This document shows, piece by piece, positions 35,110 through 43,527 of a DNA stretch of 62,841 nucleotides. This DNA comes from Candidatus Gastranaerophilales bacterium. Its GTDB lineage: Bacteria > Cyanobacteriota > Vampirovibrionia > Gastranaerophilales > Gastranaerophilaceae. The notes beneath the pieces are model-generated. The model did not search any database, was not told the origin of the DNA, and saw only the letters and a program-made list of their open reading frames with translations. The translations under genes and the position numbers were made by a program. The stretch's first letter is position 1, and each line of letters opens with the position of its first letter. The stretch spans positions 1 to 62,841 of the forward strand of contig CALUVO010000035.1 of assembly GCA_944324245.1 (NCBI GenBank), written 5' to 3'.

Positions 35110-35948
35110 ACTTCTCTTTTGCCTGCTACATAGTTATTAAATTTTGGCATACCAATCATGCCTGCTCCGGCCTGATTTAAAATTTCTTGAGCAGCTTTTT
35201 GGTCTTCTTCGCTGTTAAAATAATAAATATATCCGTTAAGCTGTATTGAATAATCTGTTGTTTTACCCCATTCCGGGATTATTTGTGATGTGCCGACAGA
35301 AGTTCTTGAAAAATCATTGGATGTCATTGCCTGACTCATTTCCATTCTTGATTTATAATAATATCTAATACCATTGCTATCTATATAATAATCTGTTTTT
35401 TCTCCGTCCAGCATTGTTACTGCATCTTTATCAGAAGTAATATCTTCTGTGTTTTCTGGATTATTTTTTACTCCGCCGACAGCGAGTTGTTTTGCTGCTT
35501 CCGGTGTCAATGTTTTTGATCTAACAAGATCAAATTGGGATTCAAAATAATAAACAACATTATCAATTATCTTAAAAAATTCTGTTTTCTGTCCCCAAGA
35601 ATCAGCCTCATGACCTTCTCCTACAGCGTTTAGAGATGGATCCTCATTTAATTTTGCAATTGCTAATTCATAGGCGCTTTCGTAGTAATATACTTTGCCA
35701 TTTATTGTCAATGAATAATTTGTCTTTTCTCCATTATCCATAGTTATTGATTCATCATAAGTCTTTGGTTTTTCAGCACTGTTTTGGGATGGATTTTTTT
35801 GAATAATAACTTCTTCATATGTTTCTGCATCAGAATCATCAAAGAGTACATCATCCTCCCTGTTATTATTAGTTCGATTAGAACCCGATGCAGATTGAGG
35901 TGTATTAATACTATTCGCTGCGGCTAAAAACAATTTGTTTATGTCCAT
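35106..35948 (-). CDS. Protein with four degenerate 'G-KT-Y-I--NG--YYY-S' repeats
   Basis: I do not recognise the family of this 280-residue protein. After an Asn/Ser/Asp-rich leader of about 65 residues come four repeats of about 45-55 residues. Each is built on a G(E/Q/K)KT(D/N/E)Y/F strand, a short turn, NG/NV(V/I)YY(Y/F)(E/K/N)S and a helix (about residues 73, 121, 181 and 234). The regular aromatic pattern suggests a repeat fold of strand-turn-strand-helix units. There is no signal peptide or membrane segment. AAAAGGAG precedes the ATG. It is convergent with proC. Function unknown. Confidence 0.65.
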   Translation of the reverse strand: MDINKLFLAAANSINTPQSASGSNRTNNNREDDVLFDDSDAETYEEVIIQKNPSQNSAEKPKTYDESITMDNGEKTNYSLTINGKVYYYESAYELAIAKLNEDPSLNAVGEGHEADSWGQKTEFFKIIDNVVYYFESQFDLVRSKTLTPEAAKQLAVGGVKNNPENTEDITSDKDAVTMLDGEKTDYYIDSNGIRYYYKSRMEMSQAMTSNDFSRTSVGTSQIIPEWGKTTDYSIQLNGYIYYFNSEEDQKAAQEILNQAGAGMIGMPKFNNYVAGKREV

Positions 35949-36217
35949 TGCTTCCTACTCCTTTTATATTCTTTTCGTATACTATATCGGATGTTGATTT
36001 GTTTTTCTTTAAGAAATACAAGAAATAGTTACAAAATTTAATAATGTTTTGTAGATATAGAATGCTAAAAAATCAAAATCATCATTTTGTCTAATATGAA
36101 ATTTCCTCAGAGCAAACTAAATTTAATATAACGGGTAATCAAAAGCAGAAAAATTACAGCTATATTGTAGTCAGGCTTTATAAAAGCTTTTTAGTAAAAA
36201 TATTAGAAAGGTAAAAA

Positions 36218-37525
36218 ATGAGTTTTAATCCGTTATTAGAAAAGGGAACACCCATAGAAAAACAAATACGAAGCTGGCATGAAATTGCCAAAAAGCCGTT
36301 TAACAAAACAGAAGTAGACTGCTATACAAGAACAAGGCAAATACTTATGAACGGTATCGAGGTAGAGGCGTGGAATTTTAAACACAATTTTGCCAGAAAC
36401 TGCAATGAAACCGAGGTCAATAAATTTCTTGCACAAACAAGACGTATCGAAGATATGCAGCAGACAACCGTAAACTGGCTCACGCCGGCTGATCAGTCTG
36501 TGCTTGAAACAACTCTGGGCTATGAGCAGGTGGCTGTGGATTTAACAGCATGGATGGCTCAGAATGAGCCGGATGATTATGTAAAAGAGACCTTTGATTT
36601 TGGTTTATTAGAAGACTTTGACCATCTGTACAGATACAGCCAGTGGGCATATCTTGAACACGGCATAAGTCCTAATGATATTGTGCAGGGGCAGACTGAT
36701 ATTATGCTCAGCAGACCGACACAGAATCACCATAACGATAACAGAATAAGACTAAGAAAGCCTTATGATAAAGCAACTGCCGACCCTCAGACAAAGGTAA
36801 ACATATATACACTTGTTGCAGGTGAACAGCAGACACACAACTATTATGCCGAACACGGTATGGAATACGGAAACCAGTGCATAAGAGAAACTTATGCAGA
36901 AATCAAAGATGTAGAAGAAGAACACGTTACAATGTACGAGTCTTTAATTGACCCGACAGAATCGTGGTATGAAAAATTGCTTTTACACGAGTTTGTGGAG
37001 GTCTGCACATACTACAACTGTATGGAAGACGAAGAAAATGACAGAATCAAAAAAATCTGGGAAATGTTTCTTGATTATGAGATAGGGCATTTACAAATTG
37101 CGGCAAATCTGTTTAAAAAGTATGAAAAACGTGACCCTGAAGAAGTAATCGGCACAAAAGTCGTACTTCCATGCAGATTTATGTCGCAAAAAGAATATGT
37201 GACAAACATACTTGAAAACGAAATCCAAAAACGTCTTGATACAAAAATGGGATACACTGAAATTGATGAACTTCCGGATGATTGGCCGAGTTATGAAATT
37301 CAGGAAAAAGTCGGTGAAGAAGGCTCTCCAACAGAAATGACTATCCAGATTATCTCAGCAGCAAAAGGCAGAGATTTAGTTATTGCGGATAAAAAGCTTA
37401 AGAAAAAACAGCTTGAACTTCTTGAAAAAGGACTTGAAGATATTGCACAGGCTCCTGATACCATTACGGTAGAAGAAATGAATGAAATGATGGAAGAAGA
37501 AGAAATAGAACACGAATGTGTTTAA
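36218..37525 (+). CDS. Ferritin-like diiron-domain protein
   Basis: This 435-residue protein looks like a long four-helix-bundle diiron protein. Metal-ligand patterns are E-I-K-D-V-E-E-E-H (about 228-236) and, in a later helix, DYEIGH (about 287-292), with further Glu/His-rich helices such as LLLHEFVEV (about 251-259). The N-terminal 80 residues contain the sequence AWNFKHNFARNC. The C-terminal 30 residues are acidic. The exact reaction (oxidase, oxygenase or reductase) is unknown. AGAAAGG precedes the ATG. It is followed by a terminator and stands alone. Confidence 0.6.
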   Translation: MSFNPLLEKGTPIEKQIRSWHEIAKKPFNKTEVDCYTRTRQILMNGIEVEAWNFKHNFARNCNETEVNKFLAQTRRIEDMQQTTVNWLTPADQSVLETTLGYEQVAVDLTAWMAQNEPDDYVKETFDFGLLEDFDHLYRYSQWAYLEHGISPNDIVQGQTDIMLSRPTQNHHNDNRIRLRKPYDKATADPQTKVNIYTLVAGEQQTHNYYAEHGMEYGNQCIRETYAEIKDVEEEHVTMYESLIDPTESWYEKLLLHEFVEVCTYYNCMEDEENDRIKKIWEMFLDYEIGHLQIAANLFKKYEKRDPEEVIGTKVVLPCRFMSQKEYVTNILENEIQKRLDTKMGYTEIDELPDDWPSYEIQEKVGEEGSPTEMTIQIISAAKGRDLVIADKKLKKKQLELLEKGLEDIAQAPDTITVEEMNEMMEEEEIEHECV

Positions 37526-37532
37526 TATTTAG

Positions 37533-37567
37533 TTCCCTCTGATGAAAATATCAGAGGGAATTTCTAT
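37533..37567. terminator. Bidirectional terminator between the diiron gene and uvrA
   Basis: TTCCCTCTGAT (37533-37543) pairs with ATCAGAGGGAA (37550-37560), with a 6-nt loop and a following TTTCT. It lies in the 50-bp gap between two convergent genes. Confidence 0.75.
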
Positions 37568-37575
37568 TTAAAATA

Positions 37576-40416
37576 TTAACCTTTTTTAAGCACCGGTTTT
37601 AAATACTGCCCCGTGTAAGATTCTTTGCATTTGATTATTTCTTCAGGTGTGCCTTCAAAAATAACATTGCCTCCGTCACATCCTCCTTCGGGGCCTAAGT
37701 CAATAATGTGGTCAGCAATTTTTATCAAGTCCATATTGTGTTCGATTATAAGTATAGTATTGCCTGCATCCGCAAGTTTGTTTATTATTTTAATAAGTTT
37801 ATCAAGGTCATACCAGTGCAGCCCGACAGACGGCTCATCAAGGAGATAAAGTGTTCTTCCGGTTGCCTTTTTATTTAATTCCGAAGCCAGTTTAATTCTC
37901 TGTGCTTCACCGCCGGAGAGCGTAGTTGCACTCTGTCCGAGCTTTATGTAACCCAAACCTACATCATACAAAGTTTTTAGACGACTTTTTATTTTAGGTA
38001 TGTTTTCAAAGAAAACATACGCTTCTGCAACCGTCATATTTAAAACATCAGATATTGTTGCACCTTTGTATTTTACCTCAAGTGTTTCTCTGTTGTATCT
38101 TTGCCCTTTACAGACATCGCATTTTACATACACATCAGAAAGAAAATTCATCTCTATTTTTAATAAACCGTCGCCTTTACAGGCTTCACACCTTCCGCCT
38201 TTGACATTAAAGCTGAATCTTCCGGGTTTGTATCCTCTGACCTTTGATTCATTGGTCATTGCATATAATTCTCTAATAAATGTGAAAACATCCGTGTATG
38301 TCGCAGGGTTGGAACGGGGTGTTCTTCCTATTGGAGACTGGTCTATATCGATAATTTTGTCGATATTTTCAAAACCTAAAATTTCATCTACACCCTGCGG
38401 CTTAGGTTTGTTGCCTCTAAGTTTATGAATTGCGTACTCATGGATTAAATCCTGCATAAGCGTGGATTTGCCGGAGCCGGAAACACCGGTCAATGCAACT
38501 ATTTTTCCTAAAGGAATATCAATATTTATGTTTTTAAGGTTATTGAGGTGAGCATTTCTTACCCTCAAAAATTCGCCGTTGCCTTCTCTTCTTTTGGAAG
38601 GTACAGGGATTTTTTTTGCACCGCTTAAGTACTGACCTGTTATTGATTCTTTTACCTGTTTAATTTCTTCAAGTGTACCCTGTGCAACTATTTTCCCGCC
38701 GTGAACACCGGCTCTTGGGCCAATATCAACTATATAATCGGCGTTTTTCATGGTGTCTTCGTCGTGTTCAACAACAATAAGCGTATTACCAAGATTTCTT
38801 AATCTTAAAAGGGTTTTTATAAGCATATCGTTGTCTCTCTGATGTAGACCTATTGACGGTTCATCAAGAACATACAATACACCTGTCAGACCGCTTCCTA
38901 TTTGTGTTGCAAGCCTGATACGCTGGGCTTCGCCGCCGGAGAGTGTTAATGACATTCTGCTGAGGTTTAAATATCCTAAACCCACATCAAGTAAGAATTT
39001 CAGACGTGCTCTGACTTCTTCTAAAATTTGTTTTGCAATCTTCATCTGGTAATCAGACAATTCTAAAAACAAATCAGAAAAGAATTTAAAACTTTCTGTA
39101 ACCGGCATCTCACATACTTCATGAATATTTTTTCCGTTTATTGTTACTGCAAGGATATAAGGTTTCAGCCTTGCACCATGGCAGTCTTTACAGGGAGTTA
39201 ACTTCATATATTTCTGGATTTCTTCTCTCCAGTATTCTCCGCCGGATTCATTGTATCTCTTTTCTAAAAATGGTATAACACCCCAGAATTTCATTTTATG
39301 GTTTTCATATCTGTTCGTGCCGAAGTGTTTCACACGGATATTGATTATATCCTCTCCTCCGTATAAAATAATATGCTGTTCTTTTTCCGTTAATTCTTCA
39401 AAAGGTTTGTTTAAATCTATGTTGTAATGTGAAGAAACCGAGTTTAACACATCATCATAATATGAAGTGGTTGTCTTGCTCCAGGGATAAATAGCACCCT
39501 GCTTTATTGACTTTTTTCTGTCCGGTACAACTAAATCAGGGTCAACCACGAAATCATACCCGAGACCGGAGCAGGTAGGACAGGCACCGTAGGGGCTGTT
39601 AAAACTGAAACTTCGAGGGGAAAGCTCTTCAAAACTCAAGCCGCACTTAGGACACGCAAGTTTTTCAGAAAAGATAAGCTCTTTATCCCCTATAACATCC
39701 ACAGTCATAAGTCCGTTTGCTTTTTTTAGCGCAATCTGAGCGCTGTCTGCTATTCTTGATTTTGCACTTTCTTTTACGACTATTCTGTCAACTACAACAT
39801 CTATATTGTGCTTTTTATTTTTTTCAAGTTTGATATTTTCAATATCGTCTTCATCAAGATTATAAACTTGTCCGTCAACTCTGGTTCTTATAAAACCTTC
39901 CTGCTTAAGGTCATTCAAAAGTGAGGAATACTCACCTTTTTTGCCTCTTACCACCGGTGCTATAATTTGTATCTTAGTACCTTCGGGGAGTTTTAAAATT
40001 TTATCAACAATTTCATCAATTGACTGGGGTTTTATTTCATCTCCGCACTGCGGGCAATGAGGGGTACCTATGCGGGCAAATAAAAGTCTCAGGTAGTCAT
40101 AGATTTCTGTTACCGTACCGACTGTTGAACGTGGATTGTTTGATGTGGACTTCTGGTCAATAGATATAGCAGGGGAAAGCCCTTCTATATATTCCACGTC
40201 AGGTTTGTCCATCTGCCCCAGGAATTGCCTTGCATAAGTTGAAAGGCTTTCAACATATCTTCTCTGCCCTTCTGCAAAAATAGTATCAAATGCAAGAGAA
40301 CTTTTGCCGGAACCGGATACTCCGGTAAATACAATCAGTTCATTTTTAGGCAGTTCTAAATCTACGTTTCTTAAATTATGCTGGTTTGCACCTTTTATAA
40401 TAATTTTGTCATTCAT
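37576..40416 (-). CDS. uvrA: Excinuclease ABC subunit UvrA
   Basis: UvrA is the ABC-type damage sensor of nucleotide excision repair. The 946-residue length is normal. Both ATPase modules are complete: Walker A GVSGSGKSSLAF (about 34-45) and GVSGSGKSTLM (about 634-644), with two LSGGEAQR signatures. Zinc-finger cysteine pairs are visible as CPQCG and CPKCG in the first half and CEACKGDG with CDVCKGQ in the second. No obvious Shine-Dalgarno precedes the ATG. It is flanked by bidirectional hairpin terminators on both sides and has no uvrB neighbour. Confidence 0.97.
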   Translation of the reverse strand: MNDKIIIKGANQHNLRNVDLELPKNELIVFTGVSGSGKSSLAFDTIFAEGQRRYVESLSTYARQFLGQMDKPDVEYIEGLSPAISIDQKSTSNNPRSTVGTVTEIYDYLRLLFARIGTPHCPQCGDEIKPQSIDEIVDKILKLPEGTKIQIIAPVVRGKKGEYSSLLNDLKQEGFIRTRVDGQVYNLDEDDIENIKLEKNKKHNIDVVVDRIVVKESAKSRIADSAQIALKKANGLMTVDVIGDKELIFSEKLACPKCGLSFEELSPRSFSFNSPYGACPTCSGLGYDFVVDPDLVVPDRKKSIKQGAIYPWSKTTTSYYDDVLNSVSSHYNIDLNKPFEELTEKEQHIILYGGEDIINIRVKHFGTNRYENHKMKFWGVIPFLEKRYNESGGEYWREEIQKYMKLTPCKDCHGARLKPYILAVTINGKNIHEVCEMPVTESFKFFSDLFLELSDYQMKIAKQILEEVRARLKFLLDVGLGYLNLSRMSLTLSGGEAQRIRLATQIGSGLTGVLYVLDEPSIGLHQRDNDMLIKTLLRLRNLGNTLIVVEHDEDTMKNADYIVDIGPRAGVHGGKIVAQGTLEEIKQVKESITGQYLSGAKKIPVPSKRREGNGEFLRVRNAHLNNLKNINIDIPLGKIVALTGVSGSGKSTLMQDLIHEYAIHKLRGNKPKPQGVDEILGFENIDKIIDIDQSPIGRTPRSNPATYTDVFTFIRELYAMTNESKVRGYKPGRFSFNVKGGRCEACKGDGLLKIEMNFLSDVYVKCDVCKGQRYNRETLEVKYKGATISDVLNMTVAEAYVFFENIPKIKSRLKTLYDVGLGYIKLGQSATTLSGGEAQRIKLASELNKKATGRTLYLLDEPSVGLHWYDLDKLIKIINKLADAGNTILIIEHNMDLIKIADHIIDLGPEGGCDGGNVIFEGTPEEIIKCKESYTGQYLKPVLKKG

Positions 40417-40444
40417 AACAACCGGTCAGTTTTACTAAAAACTA

Positions 40445-40481
40445 AAATAATATCCCTGTAAGATTTACAAGGATATTATTT
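40445..40481. terminator. Palindromic hairpin upstream of uvrA, end of the small minus-strand gene
   Basis: AAATAATATCC (40445-40455) pairs with GGATATTATTT (40471-40481), enclosing a second short TGTAA/TTACA pairing. On the plus strand it is not followed by a clear gene end. On the minus strand it follows nothing coding except the 123-residue gene's stop at 40509, which it probably terminates. Confidence 0.5.
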
Positions 40482-40508
40482 CACAATATTTGATGTTATT
40501 CAAATCAA

Positions 40509-40880
40509 TTAATCTTTATACAAAAGTCTTTCAAAAGTTGTATTTATATAATTAAACGGGGAATTTTTTTCTTCAATTTCCCCTGATTTTATATAAGGAA
40601 TTTCTCTTCTGTTTTTAATTGTTGAAATACTATTGTTTTTTTGTATCATATACATTTTTGAAACAGTATAAGCTTTAACATCAGGATTGGATTCTGCACA
40701 ATGTAAATTGCTAATCGAAATTTCAATTATATCATTATCTGTTCCTATTTTTGAACCGAGTTTTTCAAAAAACTCTTTATCTTTTTTACTTAGCAATTCT
40801 TCCGGTGCTAATATTTTTGTTTTTGCTTTAAAATTTATTTTTAATGGTGATGCAGCAATACTCACTCTTTGTACACTCAT
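40509..40880 (-). CDS. Hypothetical protein with N-terminal NFKA motif
   Basis: This 123-residue protein is of unknown function. Its N-terminus has SPLKINFKA at residues 11-19, in the same position and pattern as APIKPNFKA in the GH13 enzyme (P12, K14, N16, F17, K18 and A19 identical). The rest is a soluble, Lys/Glu/Ile-rich domain. AGGAGG just before the ATG supports the start. It is transcribed toward uvrA with a hairpin between. Confidence 0.65.
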   Translation of the reverse strand: MSVQRVSIAASPLKINFKAKTKILAPEELLSKKDKEFFEKLGSKIGTDNDIIEISISNLHCAESNPDVKAYTVSKMYMIQKNNSISTIKNRREIPYIKSGEIEEKNSPFNYINTTFERLLYKD

Positions 40881-41016
40881 AGAGACCTCCTATTCTCTAT
40901 TTATTATATCACAGTCATTTTGAATTATTTAGAAACTTACTTTACAAATTTAACATCTTTATAAAATTTTTATACCGCTGTAAAAATTTTTTGATAGAAT
41001 ATCAAGAGAGGAAGCT

Positions 41017-41373
41017 ATGCAAATAGAATTTTTATATTCAAAAATACACAGGGCAACGGTTACGGATGCAAACCTCGAATATGTGGGTTCAATCACTATC
41101 GATGAAGAATTGATGGAAGCAGCGAATCTGCTGGAGGGTATGAAAGTTGATATCTTGGATGTCAACAACGGCGAGCGTTTCCAGACCTATGTAATAAAAG
41201 GCAAAAGAGGGAACAGAGATATCTGCTTAAACGGTGCAGCGGCGAGAAAAGTAGCCAAGGGTGATAAAGTTATCATTGTCTCTTATGCGATGATGACTCT
41301 TGAAGAAAAAGCCCAGTTCAAGCCTTCCATCATTATGGTTGATGATAAAAATAATATTGTTAAAAAAATTTGA
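41017..41373 (+). CDS. panD: Aspartate 1-decarboxylase
   Basis: PanD decarboxylates aspartate to beta-alanine for pantothenate and CoA. It is made as a proenzyme that self-cleaves at Gly24-Ser25 (YVGSITID), giving the pyruvoyl group. Lys9 and the HRATVTDAN segment are conserved, as is [16 protein letters not shown]. The 118-residue length is typical. AGAGAGGAAG lies before the ATG. It ends in its own terminator, so it is probably monocistronic. Confidence 0.96.
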   Translation: MQIEFLYSKIHRATVTDANLEYVGSITIDEELMEAANLLEGMKVDILDVNNGERFQTYVIKGKRGNRDICLNGAAARKVAKGDKVIIVSYAMMTLEEKAQFKPSIIMVDDKNNIVKKI

Positions 41374-41383
41374 CACAAATAAA

Positions 41384-41418
41384 AAAACCGGCAAAAAATT
41401 TTTTGTTCGGTTTTAATT
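41384..41418 (+). terminator. Terminator of panD
   Basis: AAAACCG (41384-41390) pairs with CGGTTTT (41408-41414) around an inner CAAAAAATTTTTTG palindrome, followed by AATTTT. It lies 11 bp after the panD stop. Confidence 0.65.
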
Positions 41419-41445
41419 TTACTAAAGCAAAAAGGAATTCAAAAC

Positions 41446-42324
41446 GTGCAAAATACAATAACACAGGAATTCATTACAAAATCCGAACAAAGGTTACAGA
41501 AAGCCCCAGATAAAATAATTCTTCGTTATATAGAACAAAGACTGAATAAAATTTTCTTTGATGAGGTAAACTCACAAGATTCAATATTTAAAAAAGTAAG
41601 CAATAACGCAATATACAAAATGGCTTTATTTATATCTGGAAATATAAAAAGAGCCTGTTCTATAGGCATTGCGGGAGAGACTGCAAGCGGCAAATCAACA
41701 ATAGCCTATGATATTATAAATACAATTCAGGCCTTTGCCGATGAATACTGTTTTGAAAATGTTATTACCAGAATAAACACCGATGATTATTATTACGACC
41801 GTTCGGAAATGGTGAAAAAAGCAGGGAGCTTCGCAGAATTTGCAAAACATTATGACCTTGATGTACCGGAAGCGCTTGAACTTGAACTGATGAAAAAGCA
41901 TATAAAACAGCTTTTGTTCGGTGATACTGTATATCTGCCAAAGTATGATATGTCAGGAACAGCCATCAGAAAAGACAATGTAACCAAAGCTGTTCCTTCA
42001 AAAATTATTATTTCGGAAGGACTCTTTACACTTACAGAAAAAGTTGTTGATGCATTTGATTTTAAAATTTATGTTGATGTTTCACATAATGTTCAAAAAG
42101 AAAGATTTTATAAACGTGCTCAGGAGCGGGATTTAGGAGATTCTGCCGATGAAGTTTATAAAAATGCCTCCTCAAAAGCAAAAATATACATTCACCCGAC
42201 AGCGATGAAGGCGGATATAGTATTGTCAGGCGAAGCAGACAGAGCCGCATATAAAAAGTTTATAAACAAGCTGCTTGCAATTGTAGAAGATGTTCATTGC
42301 AAAAATTTTGCAATGCCGCACTAG
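41446..42324 (+). CDS. Uridine kinase-like P-loop kinase
   Basis: This is a member of the phosphoribulokinase/uridine kinase family. The P-loop GIAGETASGKST lies at about residues 73-84, and INTDDYYYDR (about 115-124) is the family's Asp-rich substrate loop. YLPKYDMSGTAIRK and IIISEGLFTL follow the uridine kinase order. At 292 residues it has an N-terminal extension of about 65 helical residues beyond a standard Udk. The start is GTG 41446, with AAGGA 9 nt upstream. It lies 12 bp before nadD and may share its transcript. The substrate is not certain. Confidence 0.8.
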   Translation: MQNTITQEFITKSEQRLQKAPDKIILRYIEQRLNKIFFDEVNSQDSIFKKVSNNAIYKMALFISGNIKRACSIGIAGETASGKSTIAYDIINTIQAFADEYCFENVITRINTDDYYYDRSEMVKKAGSFAEFAKHYDLDVPEALELELMKKHIKQLLFGDTVYLPKYDMSGTAIRKDNVTKAVPSKIIISEGLFTLTEKVVDAFDFKIYVDVSHNVQKERFYKRAQERDLGDSADEVYKNASSKAKIYIHPTAMKADIVLSGEADRAAYKKFINKLLAIVEDVHCKNFAMPH

Positions 42325-42336
42325 CGAGGTTTTTTT

Positions 42337-42936
42337 ATGAAATTATGCTTGTTTCAGGGAACATTTAACCCTATACATAATGCACATTTAAAAATCTGTG
42401 AGTATGCAAAAAAGAACTTTGACTTTGATAAGATTCTTTTGATTCCTGCTGCCCGTCCTCCGCATAAGAGTTATGACGAGTCTTTTTCTCAGCACAGACT
42501 GAATATGGCGGAAATAGCAGCGCAGGATATAGATTATGTCGAAGTAAGCGATATAGAATACCATAGAGATGACCTGTCATATACCGTTCCTACTGTGGAA
42601 GAAATTTATGAAAAATACCCTGTTGAAGGAATGATAAATTTTATCATAGGAACAGATGCTTTTAAAAATATCGAAAGCTGGTATGAAACAGAAAAACTTA
42701 AGAACCTTGTTGATTTTGTTCTTTTTGTAAGAGAAGATGAGCAATCACTGAAGGAAGATGAAACATATTTGCAAAAGCTAAAAGAAAAAGGCTATAATTA
42801 CAGAATGATGAAAATGCCTTTTGTCGACATTTCATCTACGCAAATAAGAAAAAATATACATAACAGCGTTCCGATAAAAGCGCTGGTTCCTGAAGGAGTT
42901 GCAAAATATATTGATAAATATGGTTTATACAGATAA
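42337..42936 (+). CDS. nadD: Nicotinate-nucleotide adenylyltransferase
   Basis: NadD transfers AMP from ATP to nicotinate mononucleotide in NAD synthesis. The nucleotidyltransferase signature GTFNPIHNAH lies at about residues 9-18, and FVDISSTQIRK near the end is the second ATP-binding motif (ISSTxIR). The length of 199 residues fits. GAGG precedes the ATG. It overlaps yqeK, its usual neighbour. Confidence 0.95.
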   Translation: MKLCLFQGTFNPIHNAHLKICEYAKKNFDFDKILLIPAARPPHKSYDESFSQHRLNMAEIAAQDIDYVEVSDIEYHRDDLSYTVPTVEEIYEKYPVEGMINFIIGTDAFKNIESWYETEKLKNLVDFVLFVREDEQSLKEDETYLQKLKEKGYNYRMMKMPFVDISSTQIRKNIHNSVPIKALVPEGVAKYIDKYGLYR

Positions 42937-43510
42937 AAATATCGTGGAAATTGAAAACTGGCTGAAAGAAAATTTGTACGAAGAACGCTACATCCATTCT
43001 ATAGGTGTAATGGAGGCTGCTGTTGAACTTGCTCAAATGTTTAATATGGATGTAGAAAAAGCAAGAATCACAGGACTTTTGCATGATGCGGCAAAATGTT
43101 TTTCAAATGAAAAGCTTCTTGAGATTATTCATCAGCATATTCCGGAAGTCCATGATTGTGAACTTTTAAACTACAAAACTCTCCACGCACCTGTCAGTGC
43201 ATATCTTGCAAAAACACAATTCGGCATAGAAGACCAAGAAATACTTGATGCAATAAGGTGGCATACTCTTGGCAGATGTAATATGAGTGATTTTGAAAAG
43301 ATTATTTTTCTTGCGGACAAAATAGAAGCTAGGACAAGGGATAAAGAATTTCGACATCAATGCTTAGAATTATTAAAAGAAGACAACGGACTGGACAAAG
43401 CACTTTTCAAATGCTTTGAAGCTACCATAAAAAGTCTTGTAGACAGACGTCTGGCAATCTGCCATATAACAATTGATGTATATAACGAACTGTTAGAAAA
43501 AATATTGTAA
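42920..43510 (+). CDS. yqeK: HD-domain nucleotide hydrolase YqeK
   Basis: YqeK-type HD-domain enzymes hydrolyse diadenosine tetraphosphate symmetrically, using iron. The conserved HSIGVMEAAVELA, LLHDAAK (the HD pair) and AIRWHTLGR segments are present. The ATG at 42920 starts where the family normally begins. In-frame TTG codons at 42899 and 42911 lie nearer the GGAG at 42894-42898, so a slightly longer protein cannot be excluded. It overlaps nadD as in many bacteria. The ribosome-silencing factor gene rsfS, which often follows, is absent; the histidine fusion gene comes next. Confidence 0.9.
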   Translation: MVYTDKNIVEIENWLKENLYEERYIHSIGVMEAAVELAQMFNMDVEKARITGLLHDAAKCFSNEKLLEIIHQHIPEVHDCELLNYKTLHAPVSAYLAKTQFGIEDQEILDAIRWHTLGRCNMSDFEKIIFLADKIEARTRDKEFRHQCLELLKEDNGLDKALFKCFEATIKSLVDRRLAICHITIDVYNELLEKIL

Positions 43511-43527
43511 TTTTAAAGGGAAAATAA

